Shown in pieces: positions 1 through 11,472 of a stretch of DNA of 64,000 bases. Source of the DNA: Lepas anatifera. Lineage: Eukaryota; Arthropoda; Thecostraca; Lepadidae. The stretch spans positions 716,001 to 780,000 of the forward strand of contig JAOTON010001575.1 in the NCBI GenBank assembly GCA_034440635.1, read 5' to 3'. The notes below the pieces were generated by a model, which had not been told where the DNA came from, made no database searches, and saw nothing but the letters and a program-made list of their open reading frames with translations. Within the stretch, counting starts at the first letter, position 1; each line of letters starts with the position of its first letter. The position numbers and the translations under genes are program-made.

Positions 1-1139
1 GTGTTCATGTGGATGAATTGCACATCCAAAAATTACATTTTCTCCTCCGACGCCCATCGAAGTGCTGCAAGATACAGCTTTCTGGAAATGAAGGACGCAC
101 AGCAGCAATCGACCAACAAAATGCAATCGGCAAACAGTTGGATATTCAATGAAAATGCGCCCAACAGGACAAGTGGTAGAGCGATCTGATGAACGGCGCA
201 AAATTTGTGCCAGCTCATTCTGCTCAATTTCTTATCCGTCAGCACTGAATCTAGACAATAAGTGTGGGCACTAGTGTCACACCAGGCTCAGCCCATATCC
301 ATTTAAACGCCAGAGCAGACCCAGCAGAAGTTATACCTCACAGCACAGGTAAGACCGGCGACTGGCTTGAAACCAGCACGCAACCAAATCAATCCCTTCA
401 TTGACTATAGATTTAGACATAACCATTCATCTGCTAAACGCTTGCTACCGCTGAGCGTCCATCACACTGAGCACAAATTCTGGCTAGCAGACCTGTCTAG
501 TTCTCTGGTGCTACTTTCTAAGTTGCTGGCCCGCACTCGTATCTAGTTCTTGGGTAGCTGGCATATCTCACAGCTGGCGTTTTCGGCCCGGTTTAAGAAA
601 GTGCAGTGCTGACAAGCCCAGGCGTCCTGCGGCACTGCTGCTGCCATCTGTGCGCGAAAACAGTAACCAGTGTCAGACCATGACATCCTTCCGCATGCAC
701 GAATGTCGGAAAGTTCAAAACGAGATTATTGGAAAGAAATGTCTTGCGTCTCTGACAAGGATCTCGAAAGTCGAAGGCCCACCGTGGTCAGATAGATACT
801 CGCATTACGCCCTCAGCAGCTCCACCCAATCAACTGATGTTCTAAACGACCCCAGCCCTGCCGGGTTTCTCAACACCGGCTCTCCACACACGGTCCCTAT
901 CTAGAGTACTCCTTCAGTTGCATGAGCCAGAGGCGACACAACTGTTAGGGCACGTGGAAAGCCACCTATATCGAAGCATGAGACAGCATAGCGGCGGTGC
1001 ATATGTTGCCATGGTTACCTGGGTATCATAGCCGGATGGCCATACCCCTGGTTGCATAAGCACCGGGGCTAATGCCGTAGCACGCTCACTTTCCCGGAGG
1101 ATTCCCTGAACAAAAGAGCAATCACGACGGCACCTCGGA
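1..1139. other. Left-edge sequence, no gene recognised
   Basis: This should be the next NPLOC4 intron or more 3' sequence. I searched the minus strand for the expected NZF pattern (W-C-x2-C-T-x2-N ... C-x2-C) and did not find it. The short open frames here have no recognisable similarity. Confidence 0.5.
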
Positions 1140-1140
1140 A

Positions 1141-1412
1141 TGTGTTGCTATGGTTCCCTGGGTGCCGGCGTGTGTTGCCAAGGTTACCTTGGCTTCCGGA
1201 GCCGAAGTGTGTTGCCATGGTTACCTGGGTGTCAGCGTGTGTGTTGCCATGGTTACCTGGGTGCCGGTGAGTGTTGTCATGCTTACCCGCGTGCCAGTGT
1301 GTGTTGCCATGGTTACCTGGGTGCCGGTGTGTGTTGCCATGGTTACCTGGGTGCCGGTGTGTGTTGCCTTATGTCCGTGTGTGTTGCCATGGTTACCTGG
1401 GTGCCGGAGCCG
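1141..1412. repeat. 30-bp minisatellite overlapping the NPLOC4 exon 14 splice donor
   Basis: About eight or nine imperfect copies of a unit whose plus-strand core is GCCATGGTTACCTGGGTGCC. The core is the complement of the exon/intron boundary GGCACCCAG/GTAACCATGG. The donor heptamer GGTTACC recurs intact at 1391, 1341, 1311, 1251 and 1219, and degenerately near 1281, 1183 and 1153. An isolated similar piece lies at about 1008-1025. Spacing is 30 bp or near-multiples, with one 50-bp step next to the exon. Confidence 0.92.
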
Positions 1413-1537
1413 GACGGTGTGGCGGTGGAGGCCTCCATCAGCTGCACCACCGTCTGCCACTCCACACTGTGGTAGAACTCGTGCGCCAGCAGCTGGTCCT
1501 GCTGCCTCACCGCCGACAACAGCGGCGGAAGGGCCTC
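1397..1537 (-). CDS. NPLOC4: NPLOC4 exon 14 (residues 538-584), donor inside a minisatellite
   Basis: Reads [20 protein letters not shown], then [13 protein letters not shown] and a low-complexity [11 protein letters not shown] tail. It aligns without gaps to human DSISLLLEAVRTRNEELAQ and WATIEQL. The acceptor TTCCGCCGCCAG is the only one that keeps phase 0 after exon 13. The donor CAG/GTAACC (1397/1396) is the rightmost copy of a 30-bp tandem repeat running down to about 1141, so several identical donors follow. The following exon is not in the window. Confidence 0.88.
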
Positions 1538-4500
1538 CTGGCGGCGGAATCGGTAACTAACGTTACCTCCCGCCCGCGACCGCAGACAATGCTTAAAAAT
1601 TGTACACGGGGTGGAGGGTGGGGGCGGGGCACTGTGTTTGGCTGTCAAACTTCCGACAACGGGGTCGGATCGCTTGCAACGCCCGCAGAACACTTACCGA
1701 TCTACTAAATTTAGCCAGATATTTCAGGTTGGCAAGAAGTTGTTCGGTTTTCGACGGTAAAGACGGGCCAAGCGGGTCAAGCGAGCGAGCCCAACCTAAC
1801 ACAGTGGCTAATGCAAACGAAACGATAGCATTGCTCCAATGACACAACTGTGTCATTTTTCGCTAGCAGGAATGCGATGTTTCATCTTGTCACATTCAGA
1901 CAAGACGCTCCATCCCTGACACCGTGACCTAGTATACCACCCATGGCATCTAAATGTGGAATGGGTCCTGTGTGGAGAGGCATACCAAGAGATGGTAGTC
2001 ACACTCGTGCTACATACTACATACATATGCATGATGGTTCATGATGCAAGATGGTTCATTCTCTACACCTCGTGACGTAACACCAGCAGTACCTTGACGT
2101 GCACAGTGTCCTGGGTGGAGAGATAGAGCAGCAGGTGGAAGTCCGACATGGCCGTCAGGAAGTCGTCCTCGGAGACGCGCTGCAGGTACTCGGAGAGCGA
2201 GGCGAAGCTCTGCGTGTGACCGTCCACCATCCTGATGGAAGCGGCAGGGCGTCAGAGCACGGTCACTAGAGGTACGGAGAATACGGTAGATTGTGTGACC
2301 TGTCGTTGTAAAGTTGAAAACGACGATCTTCTGAACATATTTTAATATAGCACAATGCGAAAGTTTGGCATAGGCAACCATCAAGAACATAAGATAGTCG
2401 ATTAGATTTCGCATAGGCAAACATCTAATCACACAAAAGGATAACAGAACTACACCTCCGTAAAGGTCATTAAATTTTGAGTAGCATAATCGTTATTATA
2501 GTCTTTACACAAGGCGAGCTAAATAAGACAAGGCTTTAGATTTTTCATCATTTTATTGATTTTCAGATAAGGACTAAACAGGAAGAGATATGAAATTACT
2601 AAAGAAAAGGAAATAAGAAAAAAATAGATTTTTATATCGTTCAGGATCTTCGAAACAGGCATAATTCCCAGCGAAAGGGCAAGGCACCGTTACACATTTT
2701 CAAACAGTTAGTTACGGCGCTTGAGAGTACGCCAAATATGTCAGACACACAGCCCTTTGGCTAACATTTTCTGACTAGTGACAAGAAATGAGACAACGTA
2801 CAGAAGTGGACTAAATGTGGAACACATGGGATGGACGTAAAAAGAAAAAGGTCCACACAAACTAAACCACAATTTCCATTGCACTGAATACTAAAAAATA
2901 AACATCCCAAACCAAAGACAAATTCCAAACAAATCAACAGAACACAGAACACAGAAGCCCTGCCCTGAGACAGACCTGTTCTCCACGGGGAATATGGGTT
3001 TGTCTGGCGGAGGCACGTGGAAGGTGTAGCAGGGCTCTCGCGGCGTGGAGGCCGGCACGTCCACCAGCAGGTAGGCAATGGGCAGTGGCCGCGCCAACTT
3101 CGTCACCTCGTTGTTGTACTCGTCCTTCTCCTGTAGGAAATGGTAATGTGTGAGTGGGAGTGAGAGCGAAAACAAAGAAGAAAATACTGTCATAGGCATG
3201 ACTGGGACACAATTTAAAACTTCGGAGGAGTGAAAATAGAGTATATTTTTCCTATACAAGTACAGCCCTAAATCCCGCCTCCTATTTCATCTGGCATCTA
3301 CAGGAATGATACATGTGGCATACAAATATTCTCGCCCATCAAACACAACTAGCACAGTCTTCAAATTTCCAGCCACAACACTCCTCTCAACCACCCCTCC
3401 TTCCAAGAAACGTCTCTTAAGTACCATAAGAACCACTACAGAACCACAACCCCGCGATATAGCCCAGTTGCTGAAAGCTCCCAAAAACACCAAAACACAC
3501 AAACAACCCTGTTCAGGCTCCCGTCCGCCACTCACCTTGTAGAAGACGTCCGGCACGTACTGCTCGTTGCTGGACTCTCGGATCCAGGCCAGCTCCGGCG
3601 CGTCCCGTGTGGGGATGTAGCACTTGTCCCTCACCAGCGAGGTGCCCTGGTTACTCAGCTGGTACCCCTCCATGTGCACCTGGTTCTCGCGGTCCCCTGC
3701 GAGGGAGGGGGCATCAGGCTGACTAGCCCTTCTGTTGAGGCTTGAATTGTGGATGTCATTTTCCAGCAAACATAATGAAGAGGTCTCAAGTATTATCCGG
3801 GCGCTATATGACCTCCAGGTTTGCGCCCTAAACCCAAATAATCCATAAAGTATTTCCCTCTCTTTATGTTTGCTTGAAAAAATCTTTCACATAATAAGCA
3901 TGTGTTTTACCAGTAAACACAAGCCTTTGGACCTACCCCAAGATCTGAGACATGAGCGTCCACTTAGGAGCCCATTGGAAACGAAATGGTAATTGTAGTA
4001 AAAGGTCAATGGAAACGGTTAAATGTCATTATACATACAAAATACACTTCAATTTCAAAAGTCTCCTCCGACATTATATGCGAGGTGTACCTACAACGGA
4101 AGAAAAGCGTATGTTACATTCGGGGGATTTTAAAGGAGAGCGCCTTTTCCGTTTTGCTTAACATTAGCAGAGCCCGGAAGTGAATTGAAAAGACGGCATA
4201 ACTAAGAAAATTTAGGTAACTTTGTCAAATTATTTCATAAGTAGATGCAGCTTGTCTTTCTGCATCGAATGAGACTAAAATCTCAAAATCGAAAAAAATG
4301 TGACTTACGCTTTTCTTCCGTGGGACGGCAGAGCTGATAAATATTATGCGTAGTGCACCTATGCAGCTGATAAACATTACAGACCCGCTATTCCTCGATG
4401 CTATTGATACACATTCCGATGCGGGACAGTGCTAGGAGGTCCCTTGAAACCTCTTCACTGCTCCAGCTCCTACCTGATACGACGACGGTGACGAACTTTG

Positions 4501-7500
4501 AGCCGAAATAGCCGGAGGGCGCCAGACGGCAGGGGTTGGGGTGGCTGGCCTGGAAGTGCCCAGCCATCATACACTCCTGCGCCGACAGGAACCACGTGTC
4601 CATCTCCCGCAGGTGTTTTACCTGAGGTGGGAGGGGTGTTAGCTAGTTGCGGAAGGGAGCCATTGTGTGCATCTGCAGAATGGAATATCCCAGGAGGGAG
4701 GGGTGAGACAGTTGCGGAAGAGGAAGCGTGTGTCTATATCTATATACGGTTCTATACAGGTGCTTGATATGAGATAGAGGGAGTTAAGAAAGTTGTGGAA
4801 GGGATTCAGGTGCACACCTCAAACACATATCCCTTCGGTGTAAAACAATAAGTGTCATCAACTTCTGACTTGTTCTGCAACCCGATGCTTGTCCTTGACG
4901 AATGTATTGCAATATCGTGTTGTTTGCTTCATTAAATGGTAAAAAAATACCATATAGATACTTCACCTAAGGAGGGAGAGAGAGGAGGGGACAGCGGTAC
5001 AAAGCCGTGACAGGGAACCAGGTGTCACCTAAGGACACTCACACAGCTGCCTTAAAGCCATCTAAATCTGGTACCCCGGGCGATTTCGACTAACTCAGAG
5101 CAACTAGCAGAAGAAGATGTTTGGACCGTGTCCAGATCCTACTTATCAACCAGTGAAGCCGACTGACCGTGCCCTTGGCCATGTCCTCCGCGATGAGGTC
5201 GGTGAAGATCCAGCCGACCCTCTGCAGACCCAGCGCCTGACTCAGCTCATCCACCGCCTCCGCATTTGTGTCCTCCAGCAGACGCAAGTGGTCCCGACTG
5301 CTCTCCTGGTGATGCAAACACACCGAGATCGTGACACCGGGTGGTGATGCAAATTTAAGGGATTGTGCGACAGGGTGGTGATCTGAAGTCAAAGGACCAT
5401 GACGTGATGTCAATTGAAGAGCCAGTGTCAGCGAAGAGTGGTGAAACCAGCTCGGGCTATCCATTTCCTAGAGATGATATCAATTCGAGAGATAATGTCA
5501 GTAGGAGGTGGCACAAACCCATAATGCCAAATTACGTTAGACCCGTTACTCCTCTTTCACAACAGAAGTTCGTTCATATGTGTTCACACGTGCCATGCAA
5601 TCATTTACGAAAACACACTGCCGGGCATTAAACACAAACTTCTAGTACCTGGGGTGGCTCATAGATGGCAGCAACGGTGGCCTTAATGCCCAGCGGCACG
5701 TCCTTGTGAACTTCGTACTTCCCGATGAGGATTCCCACCCGCTGGTGGCCTGTGACGCGCCAGTAGTTGAGAAACCGCTCAACCAGCGAGGGGTTCTCAA
5801 ACACCACGTTATCCACGTGCCGGTAAATCTGCGGACGGGGATGAGATAAGATGCAATGAGGTGAGCACTTATTTACAAAGCCTACAAAGTAAAGCATGTT
5901 CCCTGCGAAAATTACAGTTATAGACAAAATAACGTTTATAAAAACCAGTTCAGAGAGCGAAAAAGGTTAGCGACGAAAATCTGATGTTAAATATAAATAC
6001 AACAATAGGGGAAGTAAAGCCGCCAACTAATACAATTGAACTAACTAGATTTTCAGATTGTCTTGGTTAGATCTCTTGAAATGCCTGAGCAGGCACGAAA
6101 GGACACTCATGGCAGAAATGCCAAAGTGGGCTAAACAAATATACACACGCCGACAAGACGTTTAACCAGTTCGTGGCATAAACTGATACATATAGGGCAA
6201 CAACCAAACTACTTTATCACTCGTAGATTCTAAATTCGGTTCCTAATCACCCGTACACGAACCCAGAACACAACGATCCCACAGGACATCGCATTGTCCC
6301 CGGTTGATTGATTGATCATTTGGGAGTATGGCAGGGCATATTCTAAGCCACAAAGTGGTGGGCATTTTGCCCACCAGTCCCCCATGCTATGTCCACCATG
6401 AACTCCCAAGAACGGCCCAATGCCCACCAGTCCCAGTCATTTGATGCTCTGGAGTGCCCTTTTGGTGACAATTCGTACCCTTTTCACCAAATGCCACCAG
6501 TCGCAATTTCTTAAAATATGCCCTGGAGTATGGGCACAACAACTTGCGTGGTCATATAGCGTCCCTATCACTCGCGTTGTCCCCAGTCTCTTACACACCC
6601 CTCCGGTGACCTTACCTGTCGGTTCAGTGTAACTGCACTGGGCTGACACTTGGAGCAGATGCCTTTGGGCCAGGGCGGATGGTCCGTACAGCCAGACTTG
6701 ATCTTACAGCTGATATCTTCCAGCGCTGCAAACTTTCCCCTGCGGACGGCGGAGGCGTAAGATTTGATCGTTATATAACAGAAACAACGTCTTCCTGTAC
6801 AGAGACAACCAAGCAATGATATTTTGTGAGAAACTGTATGTGCTTCACGCGAGGCCGGTAATAGAGTTCACGTTTCCTACCAAAAGTAATCACACACAAA
6901 ATTAAGATTTTAATCATTTACGTACATATCATATACAATCATTTTTATGCGTCTGCTTTTTAGTATCTTCCACTTCTCAAGCTGCCGACTATTTATAGGT
7001 CAACCTAATTGGTCGTCATGGCCAAAATTCGTGGCCACAAATAAAACAGCGTCACATACGCTCCTTGATAACTGTAAACCAGCTCGTCATTGCATCACAG
7101 AAACTGTCGGAAACGTGCGTATTCAGTGGCAAATTCACAGCAAGACTACACAGTAGAAACATCAATAGCCACCCACTTGTCGACTCCGCCGGTAAGCTGT
7201 CGCAGGTAGGACTGGAAACTCATGTGTTTGATGTTGTTGTCCTTAAGGTACGTGGCGTCGTATGGCTCTAGAGGGCTGCAGTGGATGCAGCGGCCGTTTT
7301 TACTGTGCCGACATCTAACGACAAAACAGGGAAACAGAAGTTAGTGCGATGAGTACAGATGGCTGAAATCATTCGTGTCTGCTCAGGGAGCATTCTATTT
7401 CAATTCATAGGCCAATTGGAACCCAATACAAATAAACATAATACTAATAAAAGGAAAACAGGTTGTACTTTCCACTGAATTCATGCCGGTTACCTGATGA

Positions 7501-10500
7501 GAAGGAAATACAGGTAAACCATATAAAGAACAAATCTTCCTGACATAAAAAGACGTTTTATATGCCAATAGCCATCGCCTAACACATCTAGGTTCACTTC
7601 TTTTAAGCAAAGCTAAGTAAGAAAATTGTATACGAAGTAAAAATGGCCTGATAACAAAACACTAAAAGAAACGTTACCAACGCGCTTCAGTAGACTAAAA
7701 CACACACACTTGTTCAGACTTGACCACAGGACCCTGCGCGCCATCACTACTCACAGCCTCTCGTCCCGGGAGCGCGGTATCTTTCCGTCCTGCTTCCACA
7801 GAATTTGGTCCACCATGTCTTCTTCCACTTCACTTTTGGCGAACAGCGACGCCTGTGACCGGCTGGTGGCCAGTGACGCTGCAACGACCAATCACACGTC
7901 AGAGGAGAAAAGGAAGCAACCAATCAACGATCGCCATAGGAACACCCAGCCAATCACACAACGATGCAGACAGAATGCAGTCACTTAACGACTTTTTGCA
8001 CGAATACATAGCCAATCGAATGGAAATGGGGGTAAAACCACGAGCAAAAGTGCCAGTAGTATTCCGCATTGGCATCTTCATTCCCTATCTTGAACCAGGA
8101 TATTCACTATTGCTGGCGTTAAGGGTTTTAGCCCCAGAAACACTGAAAAACACTCATTTTATGCTTTACTTATTGAGACATTTAGTTTGCATCCTGGGAT
8201 TCTGCAGGATGGGCGCCTTAATCAAACTTCCGGTAAACAAGTATCCGTTTTAAAGAATTCGCAATCGCCCCGCAGTGAACCACATTACTTGACAGTGAGT
8301 CAGTCAACAGCCACCAAATCGCATTTCAATGATATGACGACTTACTTGACACCGACGAAGCCTTGCTCTCTGGTTCACTCTGTGCATCCATCGCTTCGGC
8401 GCGGTGGAAAAGTTCAGACGAGAGAGGCACCATATACAGCATGTCTCCGTGGTGGAGACCATAGCTGTCCACCTAAGCAACGGAGCAGAGGGTTACAGGT
8501 TGAAATCTGGCCGAACAGTAAATAATGTTTTCCTTCATTTTTGCCTTAAACAGAAGACGAAATTTTGTCATTAACTATCAACAGTAAAAAGTTGTTTTAG
8601 CTCCAGCACCACAATGTCTTTCATTACTGAATTGGACACCTGATTCAAACGCTGCACTTGCTAAGCCAAATTCATGATCAAAACTGAAATCGGTGACTAA
8701 GAACTGTATCTCGAACATTTTCAGTATTTACACACAACAGCCCCTACCGAATAATGTTAGTACACCATCCGAAGAATCTCAAAATGACAGCGGAGTCGTA
8801 AATAATTCGTTAGTTGTTAGGACTTTCTCACCTCGAGTTCAAACAAGTTGAAGGAGCTTTCGAACTGCATTTCAGACCTTCGTCAGCAGTTTAATACGTG
8901 GTAGAGAAGCACAATTAAAAAAATCCTGATTGTCAGTTCGAAAGCTCCTTCAACTTGTTTAAACTCGAGTGGAGAAAGTCCTAACTACTAACAAATCAGA
9001 AGAATCGACATCTACTGCTCGGATGTGTTCACACCTTAAACCATTCAGCCATACTTACCTTGCGGGACTTGCTGGATAATATTTCATCCTTCTGGCCTTT
9101 GTTCTTGTACAGCGTGAAAGCCAAGCTTTCCAGCTGAAATATGTCCTTCACCTGTGTAGCAGAACACAAAACGTCAGACTGGACCCACTCCTCCAGGAGT
9201 TCTGTTCTTTTATACTCCAGAAAGCTGTTCATTATTCTCGCATTCATTCATAATTCAAACAACATAAAACCAGAGACGATTCTCAAATCATTATCTCAAA
9301 GTTCAGACCCTAAGCAGACTGTATCAATTAAATTCTAACTTGGATTAATAGCCGCAACGCAAAACATCAGATTGGACCCACTCTAGGAGTTCTGTTCCAT
9401 TGCACTCCAGTCCACTATTCATTCATTCATTCATTCATTCACTATTCAGATAACACAAAACCAGAGATGATTCTCCAATTGTAGCACAACGCAATTCAAT
9501 TTAATATTCAGTATACATGTTTCAGATGAGTAGGGTAAAAATAAATAAACAACAGCATCAGAGCTTCTTACACATACATGGATAAAGACACACGCGACTT
9601 ACCTTTTCAAACAGGCGGCTTGTGGAAGTCCCGTTGCGTACCTCCACTCTCTTGGTACCCTCTGGTGACTGAATTCTAAGCAGCTGCACAGGGGGGCAGG
9701 TCAGTTCATACATTCATTCTGTTAGGGCTAATCCCAACAGGCACAAGTGCCCCATCACAGGGAGCATTGGTGTGAATGTTTTAAGTGTGTGTTGGGGTTT
9801 AGGGCGCCTCAGCGACTAGGCTATGTCGCGCCCAGTGTGGATGTTTTAAGATCCTCTCCATCGGTTCGGATGGGATGTGAAGCAGTCCCAGGCCGCGGGT
9901 ATCAAAAGAAAAAACCACGCCGACATGATCTGGAGGCAGGCAATGAAGTCACTACGCTGTCCAGATCCTTATCATCAGCCTGGTTCAATGACAACAGAAT
10001 TGAGAGAGGGAAAGGTGATGGAGGTACTCATGACAATGACTGGCGATCAGGACGTTTACGATCTTTTGACTAGCCAACAAATAAACATTTACAAATGATT
10101 TTAGCAAAAAAGTAAAACTCTACCGACGGTCTCTCACAATTTCGATACCAAAAGATGGAGGGGGCAGGGGGGCTTCGGCAGAAAATAAATTGAATGTTTT
10201 TAAGTTTGCTCGCAACATACAATCCTAAACAGAAGATAAATCGAACAGCGTTCAACACCAATCAAAAAGACAATACGAGGTAAGAGGCAGTACCTGTTAG
10301 AGGTCCCGAGAGGTAGGGTTGATGAAATGAGCAAAAAAAACAGGCTTTTGCAGTCTGTTCATGGAAAAACTAGGGATATCAGGTTTTTCACAAACACTAC
10401 CGGGCTATTCATCACAAATAAAATCCTTTACTAATTTTCACACAGCACAAAGCGCCTGGGTGACACAACCTGATTCTGCCCAGCAGTCTAATTTTGAGGA

Positions 10501-11472
10501 GGTGCACAATAAATCAGTCGTTAGTTGTACTCGTTGACTACAATAGGTCTTGGTGTCTATGTTGAGCTCTAGAGATTGAGTGACAATGGCTGTCAAGTCA
10601 GCAAAGGAGGCCATGGGAAGGAGCCGGAAACAACACCTGGTCTACAACTGGTAACAGAATAAACGAGTTACGCTAGTCTATTGAGATATCTACTAGAAAT
10701 ATTCATTCTCCCCAGAGTACAAGAGGATTGAATTTTCATCACCCACTGCAAGTGAAGGGAGTCACATCACAGTACGTCATCTGTCACAAACGATTTTGAT
10801 GGTGGCAGGAATTAGGGGTTTTGGAACAATTTATTCTCACAAAATGCCCCGGAGCAGATGATTTTCTGACGACATCGTGAACCCATTGACAATTAAAAAT
10901 CACACTGTGATAAACAACGGGAATTGTGCAACATCAGGGATTATGTGGCTGGATAAAGGTAATGCAATAGCCCAGTCTAGGGCATCACCATGGGTTGTTT
11001 TACAGGAGGAACGGGAGACGGATGCCTATCGAAGCACACTCAAAACTTAATGACTCTCCTGTCGAGTGCAAGAGAAAATACATTGGTGAATATTCGCATA
11101 GGTTCACAATTATATTGAGATAACAGGTTACTACAGACGATCAAGTGCTGTTTTTCAAAGGGATGTCCCCCTAATTCCTGGGTTGGGGGACGCATTTCCC
11201 CTCTTGCACCCCCCCCCCCCCCCCGCCTTCGACGGCAAGGGCCGGTCCTTTCATCTTAGATTCAGTGGCAGATCTAGCCAGCTCGGTTTAGGAGGGGCAA
11301 ACCAAAGTAAAAAAACGTAAAAAGAAGTATTAAAAAATTGTGCTACATTCCTTCAATTCCTTTTTTGCCTCCCCCTCGATTTGCCACTGCTTAGATTGCA
11401 TAAGATAATATCATACACTGCATGAACAACGACAAATCAAATAAACTTGACAGAAAATTCAATACTTACCAT
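1397..11472 (-). CDS. NPLOC4: NPL4 homolog (p97/VCP ubiquitin cofactor), 14 exons, C-terminus outside window
   Basis: Coding exons on the minus strand: 11470-11472, 9603-9683, 9059-9151, 8346-8472, 7755-7878, 7177-7314, 6616-6739, 5649-5828, 5168-5305, 4474-4621, 3536-3696, 2976-3130, 2093-2231, 1397-1537. All junctions are GT/AG and phase-consistent, giving 584 residues without a stop. Known family role: NPL4 pairs with UFD1 and p97/VCP/Cdc48 to bind and unfold ubiquitinated substrates in ER-associated degradation and chromatin extraction. Visible domains: ubiquitin-like N-terminus (about 2-85), Npl4 zinc region with Cys144/152/155, Cys200/206 and Cys217/220, an MPN-like domain from about residue 231 ([26 protein letters not shown]), then the C-terminal helical part. 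I saw no JAMM metalloprotease motif, as expected for NPL4. Human NPL4 is about 608 residues, so one more 3' exon, probably with the NZF finger, should lie left of position 1. Confidence 0.95.
2093..2231 (-). CDS. NPLOC4: NPLOC4 exon 13 (residues 491-537)
   Basis: Reads [20 protein letters not shown], then [27 protein letters not shown] is a diagnostic NPL4 motif. Acceptor CCATCAG, donor GTACTG, phase 0 out. Confidence 0.95.
2976..3130 (-). CDS. NPLOC4: NPLOC4 exon 12 (residues 440-491)
   Basis: Reads [20 protein letters not shown], then PIFPVENR, matching human FGNEITQLARPLPVEYLIID and PIENRDV. Acceptor TCCTACAG, donor GTCTGTCTC, ends in phase 2 inside the Arg codon. Confidence 0.95.
3536..3696 (-). 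CDS. NPLOC4: NPLOC4 exon 11 (residues 386-439)
   Basis: Reads [20 protein letters not shown], then [20 protein letters not shown], matching human DNQVHFEGYQVSNQ and DAPELGYAKESSSEQYVPDV. Acceptor CTCGCAG, donor GTGAGT. Confidence 0.96.
4474..4621 (-). CDS. NPLOC4: NPLOC4 exon 10 (residues 337-386)
   Basis: Reads [20 protein letters not shown], then [20 protein letters not shown], equivalent to human YFLSSEECITAGDFQNKHPN and CRLSPDGHFGSKFVT. Acceptor CCTCAG, donor GTAGGA, ends in phase 1. Confidence 0.95.
5168..5305 (-). CDS. NPLOC4: NPLOC4 exon 9 (residues 291-336)
   Basis: Reads [20 protein letters not shown], then [20 protein letters not shown], matching human LELLEDPKAEVVDE and [11 protein letters not shown]. 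Acceptor CACCAG, donor GTCAGT, phase 0 at both ends. Confidence 0.96.
5649..5828 (-). CDS. NPLOC4: NPLOC4 exon 8, start of MPN-like domain (residues 231-290)
   Basis: Reads [20 protein letters not shown] and continues through [20 protein letters not shown] to YEPPQ. This is the core of the NPL4 MPN fold, which is catalytically dead in the family. Sixty codons, phase 0 at both ends, acceptor GTCCGCAG, donor GTACTAG (weak match). Confidence 0.96.
6616..6739 (-). CDS. NPLOC4: NPLOC4 exon 7, second zinc-finger half (residues 189-230)
   Basis: Reads [17 protein letters not shown], then [19 protein letters not shown], almost identical to the human segment. Cys200, Cys206, Cys217 and Cys220 are the second zinc-ligand set. 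Acceptor GTCCGCAG, donor GTAAGG, phase 2 in and phase 0 out. Confidence 0.96.
7177..7314 (-). CDS. NPLOC4: NPLOC4 exon 6, first zinc-finger half (residues 143-189)
   Basis: Reads [19 protein letters not shown], then [19 protein letters not shown]. Cys144, Cys152 and Cys155 match the Npl4 zinc ligands (CRHGPLGKCVHC in human), and KHMSF is a family hallmark. Acceptor GTTAG; the donor GTGGGTGG is slightly weak but is the only one that keeps the GGVDK-GKF join. Confidence 0.93.
7755..7878 (-). CDS. NPLOC4: NPLOC4 exon 5 (residues 102-143)
   Basis: A Ser-rich linker, then [20 protein letters not shown] and SRDERL, matching the conserved DEID-L-KQDGKIYRSRD segment ahead of the zinc region. Acceptor GTTGCAG, donor GTGAGT, phase 1 in and phase 2 out. 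Confidence 0.9.
8346..8472 (-). CDS. NPLOC4: NPLOC4 exon 4 (residues 60-101)
   Basis: Reads [20 protein letters not shown], the conserved HGD-L-hydrophobic strand that closes the ubiquitin-like domain, followed by a polar Ser/Glu-rich linker. Acceptor CTTAG, donor GTAAGTCG, ends in phase 1 (42 codons plus one base). Confidence 0.88.
8809..8992. repeat. Foldback element with 59-bp inverted arms, NPLOC4 intron 4
   Basis: Left arm 8809-8867 and right arm 8934-8992 are inverted copies with about 4 mismatches in 59 bp. Both contain the block AAGTTGAAGGAGCTTTCGAA or its complement. The loop is 66 bp. It looks like a hairpin MITE; I found no coding capacity. Confidence 0.9.
9059..9151 (-). CDS. NPLOC4: NPLOC4 exon 3 (residues 29-59)
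   Basis: Reads [20 protein letters not shown] and onward to SSKSRK, continuing the ubiquitin-like domain (human: VAKEFGF...VYINRNKTGEI). Acceptor ACACAG, donor GTAAGTATG, phase 0 at both ends, 31 codons. The sequence just upstream of the acceptor is part of an imperfect local duplication (9156-9290 against 9347-9475). Confidence 0.9.
9156..9475. repeat. Imperfect local duplication next to NPLOC4 exon 3 acceptor, with CATT microsatellite
   Basis: 9156-9290 and 9347-9475 are diverged copies; both contain TTGGACCCACTC- or TGGACCCACTC-like, AGGAGTTCTGTTC and ACATAAAACCAGAGA-like blocks. The second copy has expanded a CATT run (about 9412-9440). The first copy begins within a few bases of the exon 3 acceptor. 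Confidence 0.75.
9603..9683 (-). CDS. NPLOC4: NPLOC4 exon 2 (residues 2-28)
   Basis: Reads [15 protein letters not shown] and ends SRLFEK, the first strands of the ubiquitin-like N-terminal fold. The acceptor is preceded by a C-rich tract ending TGTGCAG, and the donor is GTAAGT. Phase 0 at both ends, 27 codons. No start codon lies in frame before the acceptor, which supports the separate ATG exon upstream. Confidence 0.9.
11470..11472 (-). CDS. NPLOC4: NPLOC4 coding exon 1: ATG only
   Basis: The initiator ATG is directly followed by a strong donor (GTAAGT at 11469-11464), so the only coding bases of this exon are the start codon. Reading upstream in frame gives ACA, ATA, ACC and then TAG (11484-11482), so translation cannot begin earlier in this exon. 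Joined to exon 2 it gives [13 protein letters not shown], which matches the usual NPL4 N-terminus (M, a few residues, IIRVQSPDG-like). I did not locate the 5' UTR start. Confidence 0.75.

Noticed and set aside
1140..1708. Three plus-strand open frames over the NPLOC4 minisatellite
   Set aside because: They are antisense shadows of exon 14 and the 30-bp repeat with no independent coding signature.
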